62,000 bases of DNA from Lingula anatina (lineage: Eukaryota; Brachiopoda; Lingulata; Lingulida; Lingulidae): the NCBI RefSeq assembly GCF_001039355.2, contig NW_019773958.1:960177-1022176 (forward strand), in the 5' to 3' direction. This document shows positions 33,101 through 48,100 of this stretch, piece by piece (the stretch's first letter is position 1; the number at the start of each line of letters is the position of its first letter). A program made the translations under genes and the position numbers. The notes beneath the pieces were generated by a model that searched no databases, was not told where the DNA came from, and saw nothing but the letters and a program-made list of their open reading frames with translations.

Positions 33101-36100
33101 TCTTCCTCGGTCCTTCAAAACATTTCAAAACTTTCTTGCTCCATGTGTTCCAGCTCAACCCCCACTTGCATGAAAGGCATAAATTCAAGTGTTATCTCTG
33201 CGATTCCAGTAGGTCTCTAATATAAGTGGTGACTTAATTGCACACTCTGTTCCTGTCTTGCTGTGTATAATTTCCTCTGGCCAGCTGTAGTGTCTAGCAC
33301 GCAGGTGCCCTTCCTCACCTGGCTGCAGTTTAACACACACTGCATCGGCCATTAATGCTGGCTTACTTACATTTTAAAAATCTGACACCAGTTTTGGCAC
33401 TATTCTGATAAAAAATTCTATCCTTTGAATCTTCTTTTAAGTCATATCAAAACTTAACAACTTTGATAAAATCTGCACAAAATTCTTTCATAAGTGAGTT
33501 TCTGTATTTCAAAATCCCATTCACAACAATGTACTTTCAGTTCAAGCTTTTTAACTTCAACCAGACTTCCCACAATCTAACTTTCCTGCATCACCCTGGC
33601 ACTTCTTTCATACAATACAAAGTCAGTGTTCAAACACCAAGTTGTTTTTCACAATTCTTAACCACTGCATCCTTTCTGGTCCCTATGCTGCATAATCCTG
33701 GTGTCTCTGACTATATGTAATTGTGTGATGGGAGTAATTGCACAGGTAACAGCAAAAAGGTGTTGACAAGATAATGAGAGGCAGCTGAACTTTGGTTTGA
33801 TTGGTATGCTCACCTTGGTGACTCTTTCATATTAGCCAATGATTTTCATAAGTGATATGATAATCAAATGTTATTATCAATGATCAATTAGAAACACCTT
33901 CATTTTCTAAGGTTAAAGAGATTACTAGTAACAAGCTGGTATGTGCCGATTTCTTATTTAACTTATTTAAGCTTTCAAAGAATTGTATCATTTCATAGAA
34001 CGTATCAACCTACTAGCATTGGAAATTCTTACTCGGCTATATAATGGATGATTTAAAAGCAAACTTAGGAATCAGCAAATAATCAAATGTCTTTCATATA
34101 ATGTCAGATTCAACAAACTGATACATCACTCTGTAGTGTGCTGTAGGTGTGTATTGTAAATTCATAATGTGTCAGGTCAGTTCTCTCTCTCTTTTCTTTA
34201 ACACAGCATATTTGGACTTTTTTCATTCAATGCCAGTTATTACAGATTAAGCAGAATAAAAAGTATTACAAACATAATGAGGTATTTTTCCAAAATTTCA
34301 AAGGTAACAGTTTATCTTTACTTCTCAATGTACCAGGGCAAGGTTTTTCACTATTTTTCATTATTTTTATAATTATTTCTTTAAATCTTTCCTTGTGTTC
34401 CTTTTGGTCCACTGGAAATTTCTAAGAATAAAAAGCATAATGTTACAGACATAAGCAATATCTTCTTTCCCCTTGTGTTCACCTGGCCCACTTACAAAAC
34501 ACAGTACACATACACAAACACAATAAATCCAAAATCCACGTCTTGAGCCTTCTTACAGCCCCCTCAGGCCCTGCAACTGTGTTTTAATGTGCATCACAAT
34601 TTATGCATGTAAAAATGTGTATATGTAGTGACCAGGGCCTTTGCTCTGTATAAAAGTATCTGTGCTCCTCCCTTGCAGCAGCGTGTGAGCCAGGTGTCTA
34701 CCACATCTGACACACTTCCAAATGTATTGAGAAACTTCCATTTAAGTTTACACTGATTATTATTAATACATAATATAATATGAATGATTAATTTGTGCAG
34801 AATTCTGCCTGGAGGTGTAGATCCTAATAAGGAAATGACTATCATTAAGTAATTATCGTATATATGTTAAAGGTGTTTTCATAGAAATTGCAAGATGACT
34901 TGAATTTATACATATAATCCAGGAGCGAGAATTCCAATGAGATAGATCGATCCTGCTAGTATGATAAGGTTATGGGAACACATTCTAAGATATAACACTT
35001 GAAGTGAAAAGGTTATAAACTTTTCTTCAATTAAAATGCATAAATACTGCATCATAAAAGCAACCTGTCATTACTGCCAGACCCTTGCAATCATGATGAG
35101 AACATTCTCCTTACCTTTACTTAGAGATAACTGATTCTCCCCACCACTTGAGAAATCATAGAGAGCCACAAATAAGTTTGGATCCTCTTCGCCCTGTGTG
35201 AAGGACAATAAGTTTTCTTTTGACGTCCATCTTGAGCTGAGGCTGCCCTCAAACAAGGGGGCATCTGGGAGGGGACGGGTCTGCAGCAACGCCTCTGAAA
35301 ATAACAAAATGTTACAGTTAATATACACTCTTGAAAATTCCTTAATGCCAGACACATGATAATGTAATTGAATGACTAGGGATCCAAGCTCAGGTAAATG
35401 AGACAAAATGCATAATAGTTTTAGCTAAATTACTTTTAAGTCAAATCCATATCACTTTAATAAAATATCAAATATTATTTGGCTCTGAACAGGTGAAAAG
35501 GTCATTTGAAAAAAAAAGGTGACAGATCTCTTAATATGATTCCATATGTAAGTTTCTAAATCAAAACTTTCAATTGCTAATGTTCTTGCAGTTCAAAGCA
35601 CATGTTATACCTGAGAGATGCATCTAAACCCTGTGTTTGGACAGTCCACTCTAAACACTAAACTAAACATCTACAATTACTTCCTCTCATTCTTTTTCCT
35701 CTCTGACGCTACAGTACTGTTAGTAAAAGCTGTTACACATCCAAATGCAGTCTCTCTCTCTCTCTTTTGATCTAATGTGTATACCTATATACCAACAGTC
35801 ACCAAGGGGCGTATAATGTTGCAGCTGACGCCATGGGACTATGTGACACTAGTTTGCCATCATGTACACTGAATGCGGAGTTCATACCAGTCAAACCTGA
35901 GCACTCTATTTTAGGGATAGCACCACTCATAATATCAAGCTTCCATGTATGTTTGAAGAGGCATGTGGATGGACATCATGAAAGACTGGGTAAAAATAGG
36001 AAGTGGTGGTAGTGGAGTTGGGGGGGGGGGGGGTAGCTGGGGTACTGGCAGGGGCAGATATAGGCCGTCTTTTGGGTCTTACAGAAGACGGTCAGATTTT

Positions 36101-39055
36101 CAAGTTTACATTGACAGATATCTAAAATTTTCTGTCGGAAGATGGTAAAAAATGGAGGATTGATCAACAAAGATCATTTGAAAGACTGTCAGAAAATATC
36201 TCTGGATCTGCCCCTGACTGGGGCTTTAAGTCTGTAAAATATAATGAATCAACAAATTTTCCTCTGATATACTAGTACTAGTATGCATGTTTGGAGTGTC
36301 AAGGGATTGGTTTGCTTTGAATAATACAGTGTGAACACACATACAACAGGCCAGCCAGGTTTGGCAGTTAGTCTAGGGTATTTTGCCAGCACCTACCAAA
36401 TAGTATCCTAATGGAAATAATCCAAGACAGCCCAGACTTGCTACAATTAGCTTAAAATCATGAAATTTCAAGATTTTTGGAAAAGAGGCAAAAATAACAG
36501 CAGAATAGCAAGTTTAAACAAATAAATGGTGATAAAATACACTGTTTTTTTTTCTCACTTTGGAAATGACAAATAAATGGTAAAAACAGTCAGAACACCA
36601 TAATGACACGAAAATTATCATTTTTTCTCCCTTCTTTTGTTAAAAAATTAACAGCTATTTTTGAAATATCAGGAACAGTGCCTCTCATTAAAACTCATTG
36701 AAAAACGGAATAAAGGTGTCAAATTTTTTATTGGAGTTACTTAGTTATTCCTAAGATCTAATAAACGGTATATTAGATCTTAGGTTATTCATTAGTTCAA
36801 TGAATAATAACACCAAATCAAATGTAACTTCATACATTTTCCATGCAAGTACAAATCTACATACCCAAAAAATACGTAACATTATCTGCGGAGCTCAAAA
36901 AAAGATCTGAAAACTGATCTTCACTCATGTCAGCTTCATATTCCATAGACTTGATCTTTAATATTACATTGTAATTCCTACTCCAAACACAAAAGTTGGT
37001 CATAAATTTAACAATGACCTAAAGTTATAACGTACATGACTATCTGTTGCATGGTTTGCATACTAAACCAGTAAAATATAAAACAGTTTAACCACAAGTT
37101 CAGCTCAGCAACAATTGGTTTTATATCATATAAAAACATTCACAATTGTGGTCTACCTTCAAATCCTCAGGTCTAAGTTAACATATAAAATGTGGTATCC
37201 AGGGGCAGATCCAGAGATATTTTCTGACAGTCTTCCAAAGTATCTTTGTTGATCCATCCACTACTTTTGACTGGCTTCCGACAGAAAAATTAGACAACTT
37301 CAATGTAAACTTGAAAAATTCTGCCCCTGATATCTGTTTGTATAATATCGCTGGCTTGAGTCTGTTTGATTTCCGTCTCTAGTTTTTTAAGCAAGCACAA
37401 TTATATAACAATACAAAATGCACGCTCAGTGATATCAAGGAAAACAAAACGTGGTCTATATGGTACATTTGGTCTCTGGACCATTAATATGGCCTAACGT
37501 TACAAAGGGACAGAAGATTTACCAGTATGTTTCCTTAGACATGTGTTTTAAGTTGTTTGGAATGCTGCCGAAATGGTGACAAAATACTTTGCCTTGTTAG
37601 AACCACTGCAGACCTCAGTCCAGGATGTTGTAAATATTAGGACTACCGTATGCTATGCGCAGTTTTAATGTCAGAATGTGTTAGATGTGAATGGCTGAGC
37701 TGATACATAAACACATGCGGCATTAAGTTAGATGTGACTGTAAAACCAGACTCAACTAAATGAAGACAAAGTTGACAGTAAAATTCTACGTAGAATTATT
37801 GTCATTCCACAAATATCACACATCTAAATTTTTTTTTTTTTTTTTAGTCTGATCAAAATTAACAGGTTATCTTCTGTATTATTATTATTATTTTTTTTTT
37901 TTTTTTGTCTTTTTACAATAACGCAAATGTTAATAGTCTTGAAAAAATTAGAAGATAATTGCTGTGAAATTTACTTTCAATAGTTAAGAAAGGAACTTTC
38001 AAATGATATGAAGAAACGTACAATCTTATTTTTATTTTTCTTTGCTGAAATACATGGCTAATGGTACCCAATTTTTCAAACCTGTTGACAAAAAGTACAC
38101 AGCAAGTAGGCTAAACATGAAAAAAAGTCTTAAAACCACTAAACTGAAATTGCAATCTCAAACATTTCAAACAACTGGGATAACAGGCAATTTCACTACA
38201 AAAGCAGTTCCAAAACAAGTAAATTAGTTAATTGCCACCAGATGTCTCTGAATGAGGTTTTTGCCAAGAGAATCCACAGCTGTTCCCAGCCGTCTGCCCC
38301 CTGTGACCTACAGATATTGAGAGCTATGAAGAGCACGCTAAGCAGGCATCTCACCATGTCTGCTTGAACATAAATATGCCTAGCACAACTCTCTGATTCC
38401 TTGAATTCAGTGTCTGTGTCAATCAGTAATATGTGCTATGTCAAGCATCTGATTCACTGACCTTGTATGTGTACAATGGTGAGAGGTAATGGAAAAATAT
38501 TAATAATATTCCAAGCAGCAGATTCAGACAGTCAGATTATGGAAACAAAATTCTGTCCTACTACTGCAATTTGTAAGGCTGATGACGAGAAAAAACAACC
38601 AGTCATGTAAATTTATCAGTCTTGATAAAGACATGATTCACTGAACTTGATTGTGTACAGTGTTCGAAGGTGGGATGGGCGGAACACTTCAGGCAGGGAC
38701 AATCCCACTGCACTCTCAGAAAATACCAACAGGATTAGAAACTGAAACTTTAAAATATTTTCAAACAAGTAGGATAAGGGCACTATTTATACGTACCCTG
38801 GCCTTACTGCATGGTGAAACACTGAGATGGAATAAATAAATTGATGCATCATAATATAACCTGGGGAATATATCCTGTGCCAACTACATTGGGACTTGTG
38901 CAGTATAGGTTTAATTGAAACAGTTGCTGAAGCAGGAAGCCAGACCTATCTGTCCGTTACATGTGTTTAGAAGCTGTGGGTGAGAGATAGTGAGAGGCAT
39001 CCAGGTGAAGCTGTACATGCTGAGTGCACCACTCAAAAAGCAATAAAGAGTAAAG

Positions 39056-39092
<37 letters not shown>

Positions 39093-42000
39093 GTCAATAC
39101 AGCAAAAGCAAAAGCAGCAAAATCAGAACAAATCTATCACAAAAAAGACAAAAAATTACTAGAGGTAACATAAACTCATCACACTACAACTGCTTGGACA
39201 GAAGCTTTTAAATGACATACTAGTACTAGTACATCTATTTCATAATTTCAATGTTCTTATTAAAAAAAAGAGGGCATACAGTAACGCTTAATAATGAAGG
39301 CTTAAATCCATGTTTATACTGTATGCATGCCTTAATCTAACCCCCCTCCCCCTTCATACAGTTATTATGGTTAGTTCATCTCACTTCACAACAGGCATAC
39401 TGTATTTTACCCAGAGTTTCAGAAAGGGCATTCAGACTACTAACAGATCCATGGAACAAATATGGCCAATCAACATTTAAGCAGAGCAGACTAATCCACT
39501 GATGGTCTCCCCGTCTCCACACGCACCGTCCTTGCAGGGGTCTAGTAATTAAACCCTCAAAGCCATGCTTTAATTCGTTCAATGGCGAGTTTGGAGGCAG
39601 GGACACCCTCAGCAGATTCGTTGGCTCTTCTTTTATGTCGAGTCGGCCATATTTACTCAGCGGATCAATAAGTCCGTGGATTATCTGTTCTGAATGCACC
39701 CAGAAATCACTGGAAACTCTTCTCTATTATCAGGGTGCCTCTGAACACAGCTGACAATAAACAGGCAAAGTTCAGGACACCTGTGAAACTCAGGGTGATA
39801 TACTGAGGTTACAGGGTTAACCCACGCCAAGAAACTCCCAACCACTGGTCAGAGCTTCTTGACCACACCAACAGAGCCCTGGTGGACAAGACAGTTATTT
39901 ATTAGTTCCAGTTGGTTATCATGGACACTGGGTTACTAGCATGTGGTTACCAGCCATGCACCCTGGGTAACTTGTCATTTGATATATGTCACAACAGTCA
40001 AAGTTTCAGGCACACCCTGGGTTGCATGGCTAGTTTGTACACAAGCTTTAATAAATGATACCAGCCTTTAATTATTGGTCCTTCCCTGCTATTGGTTGTC
40101 CTAGTGTCTTTAGGGTGTATGATGGTTAAGTCTTTGGTGCCTGGAGGAAGGACAACAACAATCACAATGACCATGCATACACAAAATGATAACACATTAG
40201 GGAAGAGGCAATAAAATATAAGGATATAAATGATATACTTTATATAAAAACAAAACCCATACATGATTTCTACTTGTACAGTATGATTTAAAAACAAAAC
40301 AAAACTACATAAAGTTGATGTGACATGCAAACAAAATGAGATGTGATAACGAAGTATGACAATGAACAAATCCATAAAAAGATTGAAAATTTGTCTAAAT
40401 AATTTCATTAAATGTTCAATCCACCAACAAAATAATAGTTAAAAGGATAACAACTGGTCATTTTGGCCAAAAAAATGAATTTTCCCGGGGTAAATGGCAA
40501 TTTTCCCCTTCTTACCAATGGTTAATGAATTCATTTCAACATTTTTTTGTAATAATATCTTAAAATAAGAGATTACTGAGTTGTTATCCCTTTTAAATAT
40601 AAAATAGCTGAATGTTCAGTACATAACAGGCAGATGAAATATTGAAATATCATGCAGGGTATGCTTGCTAATGTAACCATGCAAAAACACAGAGGAGACA
40701 TATCTGTATCATTTATCATGGTAACCTGTACACAGCTAAGTCCTGAGTCAGTCACTCCACTCAGAATTACAACCTTCTGTAGATTAATTTCCGTACCGCA
40801 TGCAATGAAAACACAACATGCACTTGGCAAAGGAGGGGAGACTCAGAGGATTCACAGCAATGATAACATCTAAACTTAAGACTTATAAACAGACTAATTT
40901 TAATCTTTATATTTTGAACATATAAAATCACCTGAGCAGCTGAGCACACGATTTCTATGATTTTCAGATTCAATCCTCACTTTACTCAAATGTACAGGCT
41001 AACTGTCATGAAAAGACACCATAATTTGAACTAGTCAACTTCATGGGACAAGCATTATCATAACTGAAAACATTTCATTATTTATTCTGGCAACATTTTC
41101 TCTCCTGTCAGTGTAGAAGACTATCTCTGCCAGCCACGGCACCAGACAGGTGATGATGTTATTACACCAGTCTAATACAAACACAAAGAAGATCAATCTT
41201 GAAGAAAGAGATGTAACTTTCACCCTGCTCAGTGACAGAATAAGGTCAGGTTCACACAAGAAGTAACTTGGACCAGAAAGGGATTTATGTGGCATAATAT
41301 TGAGCAGATTTGAATAGAAAACATGGGGTGCAGGTCTCCCCCGCCCCCAAACATTCCAAGGCAGTTATGGGCAAATAATGAAACTAATTTATAATAAGGC
41401 CTTGTGATTAGGTCTGTTTTAGTACTCGCACTTAGTTTGTACCCTTGAACTGTATCTCTACTCAGACTTCAAAATAAAGTCTTAAACCATGGCTGTCTAA
41501 AATCAGATATTTTGGTTGATTTATGTCTTGTTCTCCTGCTTACAACCCTCAGCTTTTGGCCATTGTGGTTTGACACACAGCTCAGGGAGCAAGGTTCTTT
41601 ATCATATGGATATGTGCATGTGGGCTGAAACCCCTTGTTTGGAAGAAAAATCTCATTTACGAAAATTTCAGCTGGACAAAAAATTTAAACCAAAAACAAT
41701 GTCCACAGCACCTTCAAAAAGGTAAGTAACACGTAAAAACTCCAACCTTCCTCAGTCAAAGGATAACTGATGATGTCAAAGACATACAAATTTAACCTTC
41801 TCACCAACAAAGGCGCTTCTGTATCTCAGAGAAAATGTCTATATTATACCCAATCATCCCAATGTATGTTATAAATCAGCAGAAAATAATATAATTTGTT
41901 AAATACACTTGTAATGAAAAATTACCCAGGCACTTGTCTTGTGTGGTATACTTGTTCTGTAGACAAACCGTACATTGTGGTTGACTCAGAAATAAAGGTA

Positions 42001-42102
42001 TGAAGTCTACTTCCCTGTCTCATCTTTGTGTATTAGTGTTGCCAGGTGACCTACATTTAATTAGTCCACAATGTAGGAGACAGTCTCATGAGAGACAGAG
42101 AG

Positions 42103-42137
<35 letters not shown>

Positions 42138-45122
42138 TCAGGGTGTTTTGTGAACTTGGACACCAGCTTAAATCAGGAAGTAACTGAAGTCTGCACACCA
42201 TTTCACCTCTGAGATAAGACTGAGAGAGCAGATAAATGTTTAATAAGTTAATGCAATATGATATCACTTTTCATGTGTGATTTGAACTTCTCATGTCTTT
42301 GACCCAAAGGTCAACATATCTCCAGGCCATTGTTTTATTGTGATCTATGCAGTTCAGTGTCATTTCACTAAATAGCACTTATTTATCTATGGCATGTCTT
42401 ATCACATTACAGCATGGGTAAAACCATATACACAGACAACTGACTCAGATTTAGTGGATATATGAAGTATTTGTCATCAATAGTTCACTGTTAATGTTGC
42501 CATCATACCCAAATATGGAAGTCTAAATTATCTGAGTCCCATGAGTATTCTACGTGGATGCTGTTTACCACTGGTAATATGATTTTGATTCTTTGCATCA
42601 AGTCTACACTTGATTTGTCCAAGGCAACCACATTGTTATTATGGTGTACAGAGGACAAGTAATAATATACTTCACCAGTCTATACTGTGGCAGGGACTTT
42701 TGCCAAACAGATCTTGATATTAGCTACAAAACATGTGACCACTAATATATGTATTTATATCTTAAAACAATACATCTGACTACAACTGCAGGTCATGCGT
42801 TGCCTTGTTCCTTTTCTGCTGTCAATTTTAATAAAAGCAGCTAGGGTACAATTTGTCTAAGATACATCCTTGCTAGCATATACCACTTTACTAAAAACAC
42901 ATTTTTAAAAATGGAGAGACAAAGAATAATTTGTTAAACCTTTGATGATGACTAAAATACAACAATGATTGCCACACCCCACACACTGTCATCACTAACA
43001 CACTGTCCCCACTATCACACTCCAGGCCTTTGTCCCATACCTGACTCTTCGTCCCACACTAACATCTGAATTTTTACCACATGCTGAAGACATTTTAACT
43101 TGGCTTTAGCCCAGAAATGTTGATTTGTTCATTGTTGTTTTAATCCACATATTCTTTGGGATCAAATGACTTAATTTAAATTTATCCACAAGGTATTTGA
43201 ATGAAAAAAATCATACTTGGCTGACCAGGAGACTGTTACTACCCCCCTCCCCCCCCCAAAAAAAAAAAAAATGTGGTTTCACTCTGTGCAGTGCACTCTC
43301 CATCCTATAACCCAGGTGTTAGGAAATACCTGGCCCCATACGCCTTTAATCTTCCTTGAGACTACCACCTTCCCAAAATAACCCAGACTGTGGTGAGGCC
43401 TGGAGTATGTACAAGTGATCAATATCTTCATGATCAGTTTATAATCAGAATGTGTTAGCTCAGGGGGTGTATCAAAACTGATGTGGACCAGATGGTCCCT
43501 CTAATCCACTAGAGGGCATGTCAAAACTGATACCATGCTAGCAACTGTCAGAAGTATCTTTTAAATCTCAGCTTATCTTAGCTACTTTGTATTACAAACT
43601 GTGATGACCTCATACCTGGTAGTATAACTTCAGCTTAGAAAGAACATGAAAATCTAATTGAAAAACATATAAACATTTTTCTCCTTTCATGCCCTGACTG
43701 CAAAGAAAGTATGTAATGTAAGGAAACACTGCCAGTGGCTTTTAGTACTGATGTGAGTTCAAGGAGTATTTCCAGGTGAGGATGTTTGTAACTTAGGACA
43801 TCTTGAAGCCGAGTTCTCTTCAGCAGCTCCTAGATCTCCATGTGGTCAATTCTTAAATGAAAGATGTGGCATTTCAAACTCACTGAAAACTTTTCCAATG
43901 CTCCTGTTCCTAGTCTCACTGGTTGTACAATGCGCATAGCAGGTCATTTAGTATACACACAGTTTAACTTATTATGAAAAAAATATTGACAATGGAGCCA
44001 TAATATTAAAGTCTTAGCCTTTTAACCTTCAACTACTTGAAACATAGGTGCTGCATTACAAGTTACACTCAGGTTAGATGTTCTATCCCCAACATCAACA
44101 GTGAGGACATACCAGCACATATTTTCTAACATGTCTCAAGTGCCTTTAGTTAAATATGTGTCAGTTGTAAATGATAAGGCATATCTTATTATTATGAAAG
44201 TAAATAAGTTTGTGTAGATACGAACAACTTTGACTTTCCTTTTATTTAAATCAAAATATCCTCCACAAAACTGAATTCTTGATATATTTTATAAGGTTAA
44301 TAACATTCATGCAGCGATTGGAACTTTTTGAAGAATTTTAATCTTTGAGATTTATTGTAAAATCACTTGAATGACATAAGCCAAATTCTCGTCCCACAAT
44401 ATCAACCAGTGTCTGCCCAAGGTTGACAAAGAAAAGTTAGTGCCAATATTCAAATAAAGGTTCATCACTGTGCTTATACAACGTAACCAGATGGATTCAG
44501 TTAATTCGTACTTTCAAATAACCAAGAAATGGAAGGCATAAAGTATGTTCCACAGAACACACATACACATTAAACACTCTAGTTTAGCTGTCAGACAATA
44601 CTATGTAATAGGGTAATGACTTTGTACTGCCTAACCTTTGTGGAAATATCAATTATGCTATGTAGTAGTTGCACCGCGGGATCAATGTGCATGTGCGTGA
44701 CAGTGAAATATGGGTCTATTATTATTATTCACCTTGTGAAGCAACCAGCACAGTGTAGGTGAGCTAACCAACACAGTCCATGTCATCTATCCTGCCTTGG
44801 GGGGTAAGGAAAGTAGTACAGACAAGCCTGTCACATGTTTATCAGTTAAATATGGTCTTCTGCTATACCAGGATATGTATGCAAGTTAACCTCAAAAATA
44901 GTCCTTACAGTATCTGGATGGGTTCACTGACACATGTTCTGCCCTACCTCCACCTACTCCCTGCCACAAAAATATGAAGAACATTATCATGCTGTGAAGG
45001 AGTTGCTTTGTAATTAAAAGAGGTGAAAGTGGACCTTATTAAAATCTGGAAAACAAAAGTGATGTACTAAGTTGTGTGTTCAAGAGTTACTCTATATGGC
45101 AGTGCGTATGTGTTTTTGTGCC

Positions 45123-45173
<51 letters not shown>

Positions 45174-48100
45174 ATAGAGAGGGGGGGGGGGGGGGCAAAA
45201 TTCAAATATGTAAATTTATCTGACTGTTCTTTCATCCCCCTGCCCCCATCTTTCTAATTTCAAACTGATGAACCGCACGGCAACGCAATCAACAGAAGTC
45301 ACCTGCCCTAAACTTTATTGGTATTCAGTAACCAACTGGTTCAGTCTGCTGACAGATGGTGCCTCTTTTTTTCCACCCCTCCAAATCCGACTCTCCCTCC
45401 TGAGTATTGAATTCCAGCAAATAACAAATTAGCAGCTAAAGGGGAGTCTCCTTTATTGATCTGCAGTACAGATAATTACAACTCCACTAAATTATTCATC
45501 AAACTTTCCACAAAACATCACATTCCTATCTTCTAAAAACATACTAAATATACATGATACATTTTTGTAATTACCTTATGGAAAAATAAACATAATGACT
45601 TAGCTGTAATAATTTGAATATATATATCACAGTGAACACTGCTTGCATCCCAAAAGTAACAAGAGTTGATCTGTGACTATCACACAAGGAATCTTTCACA
45701 TTTAACAAACATCTAGAAAATTAACATTATTTAATGTATAACAAATAAATTATTCATGTTTAGTCTGGGATAGATAAATTGGTGCATTTTTCAGGTATTT
45801 TTAATTTTTTTTTTTTGGCCAATGTCTATCAAAAGTGGCCACCCATTTTTCATCAAATCATCTTAAACATCTGGCAAAAATTCCTCGCACTAGCACGAAC
45901 CTAACTACTAGTAATATGAAAAGAAAAGTTCAGATGAAGATAATATATCCTAGCTTACTGTTAAGAGATTATCAATACTTGTCGAAAAATGAACTTGTAT
46001 CTATAATAAACATATTTGTGGGAAACCGACTGACTGAGTTAATAATTATCTCTATTTTTTTACTGGGGAGAAAACAAATAACTTCAAAGACTTCCTTCCT
46101 AATCACAGATCCACTTCAAAGGCAAACTATATAAAGTGACAGCTTCCGGGTTCCAAAATGCCTGTACCTGTACTCTTAAACTTTCTGTCTCTGTTCACAA
46201 GTTAAAGTAATACCAAGAAATCACATCAGCAACAGTTCCACATAACACAAAGTGGCACTACTTGGGAGAAGGGGGTGTGGGTGTGGGTGGGGCTAAGGTG
46301 GGGGTGAGGTCCACAAAGAGGGTGAATTCAAGTGGAGCTGACAGAATGTATGATAATAACAAATTGAATTCCAACTCAACTGGTTTAAAACATATTTCCT
46401 ATAACAAAGACTGGCAAAAACAAGAAGATGACCTAGTAGCTTTTAATCACAAGTAGGGTGGGGTGTACGTCAGGAAGAATTTATCTTTGTATTACAAAAA
46501 ATCAAAGGAAATAACAAGTGAGGTATTTAAAAATTGGGATTTAGTCATATATCTGCCCCTCTCCCTTCCCACTAAATCAAAACACAGCAGTATATGACAT
46601 ATTTAGTTTCTACAACCCCACATCAACACAGCTTAGACTGGGGGAACCTTATATGCCATGTAGTCTTTAACAAGAAACAGAGATTGTTCCATATTGCATG
46701 TTAACGTATTATCCATGACTAAATGTAATGAATATGGGCAAAGGAAAACTTCAAATATTCAATTTACCCTTGGTTTGTCTGAAAATATGTTTTCTTTTGC
46801 TAAAGTGCAAACTTTTTGCTTCTACGAGGCAAATTAGTGTTTGACAGTAGGTAAAATGAATCAAGGATACAGACAGGGGAGCAAGTGGCTTTCTTCATTT
46901 CCCTCTCAGAAGTAATTGATTTTTTCTATGTATAACACAGAGAAAAGCAATGTAGCATGGTATTGGGAACAGGTCATGAAGTTCTTACTTTCACTGCTTA
47001 GCTCTTGTATATAAACACATCACACAGAAAGAAGCCACAAGTATCAAAGTGCACAAAGCATATTTTCTGAAGTCCATAAAAATGTAGCCAGTGACCTTGA
47101 CTGACCCCTCACTGAGGCTCAACCTACATGCTACCAAGGACTGATACAGAATAACCAAATTCTCCCTAAAATTTACATACAATGTGCATTCAAATACCCT
47201 TCGTGTTGTATAAGGACACAACTGGTTGTTCACATCAGGACTAAGTCAAGTCTAGAGGTTAGAGGTAGTACCACATTAAGACTGAGATATACAGTTCTAT
47301 ACTGAACAACCTGATTGCCTTGTGATGTTCCTAAATGAGTTTCCATATGTACAGGCCTTACTTAAAACAGTAACAGATATTGAGAGAATACTCGTATATT
47401 GCCTTTGATCTTTGTCTGTTTGTAAAAAGCCAGTTTGCAGAATTTGCAGATTTTGAATAATGTATAGATAACTATATTTTATATAATAAATTTCTTATCT
47501 TTCAGGAATGCATGTGTGTGTGTGAGTGTGTGTGTAACTTGATAAATGATGAGACAATAGCTGAAAGCCTTACTTATTTTTAGCATTTCTTTTGTCCATG
47601 CCAATCTGACAGTTTATATATATATATCATAAACTTATTGACTAGTGACTTTATTTCTCCTAAGCAATAGGTGTGTGCTGCAGTCTGTGCATTCTTTATA
47701 GAAGGCTTAGAATTAAATGCCCAACTTGATTTGATCTCTTTTATTTCATAACAAAGTGAGATTCATTTTGATTAAGTCCTTGCACTCACACCAAAACAAC
47801 CCAGAGCCAGTGAGTTAAATTCATACAAGGGGAAAACACTTCAGCTTGGTCAAATGCTTGTTTTGTTATAAAGAAGTTGCATTATATATAAAGACAGCAT
47901 TAGCGATGCAGCTTATAAAGAGAGCTTTTAAAGTCTGCTTCATTATGCAGTTCACCAATTAGCAAACAAAATGAAGTGATCCAATTCCAAGTCATGCTTA
48001 ATGCTAAAAGCATACCCCAGGAAAGAGTCCAGTTTTGTCTGCCAAAGCAATTAAGCAGCATACATGTCTTTATGGCAAAAAAATAATAATTCATCCACTA

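Larger units (their letters stand above)
24129..35114 (-). other. ABL introns 2-11
   Basis: Ten introns of 0.2-5.6 kb between exons 2 and 12. Apart from the MITE at 28299-28461, a (TG)n(G)n tract (24558-24599), a degraded exon-9 end copy (25211-25258) and the 240-bp GC-rich element at 32279-32508, the sequence is AT-rich and shows nothing else I can support. Confidence 0.6.
35295..37900 (-). other. ABL intron 1, unique part
   Basis: Carries two related MITEs (36049-36216 and 37200-37329), a poly-G run near 36021 and T tracts near 37830-37905. No exon is supported here. Confidence 0.55.

Noticed and set aside
39998-40408. 136-codon open frame on the - strand, also intact at 51281-51700
   Set aside because: It is preserved in both duplicate copies, but so is the surrounding noncoding DNA. 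The translation is a run of hydrophobic codons from T-rich sequence with no known domain, start context or splice support.
40573-40830. 85-codon - strand frame present in both copies (also 51866-52123)
   Set aside because: Conservation is explained by the recent duplication. No domain is recognised, and the frame partly overlaps the end of the TTAA-flanked MITE.
45072-45257. Frames rich in CVCV (also 55463-55654)
   Set aside because: Translation of the TG microsatellite.
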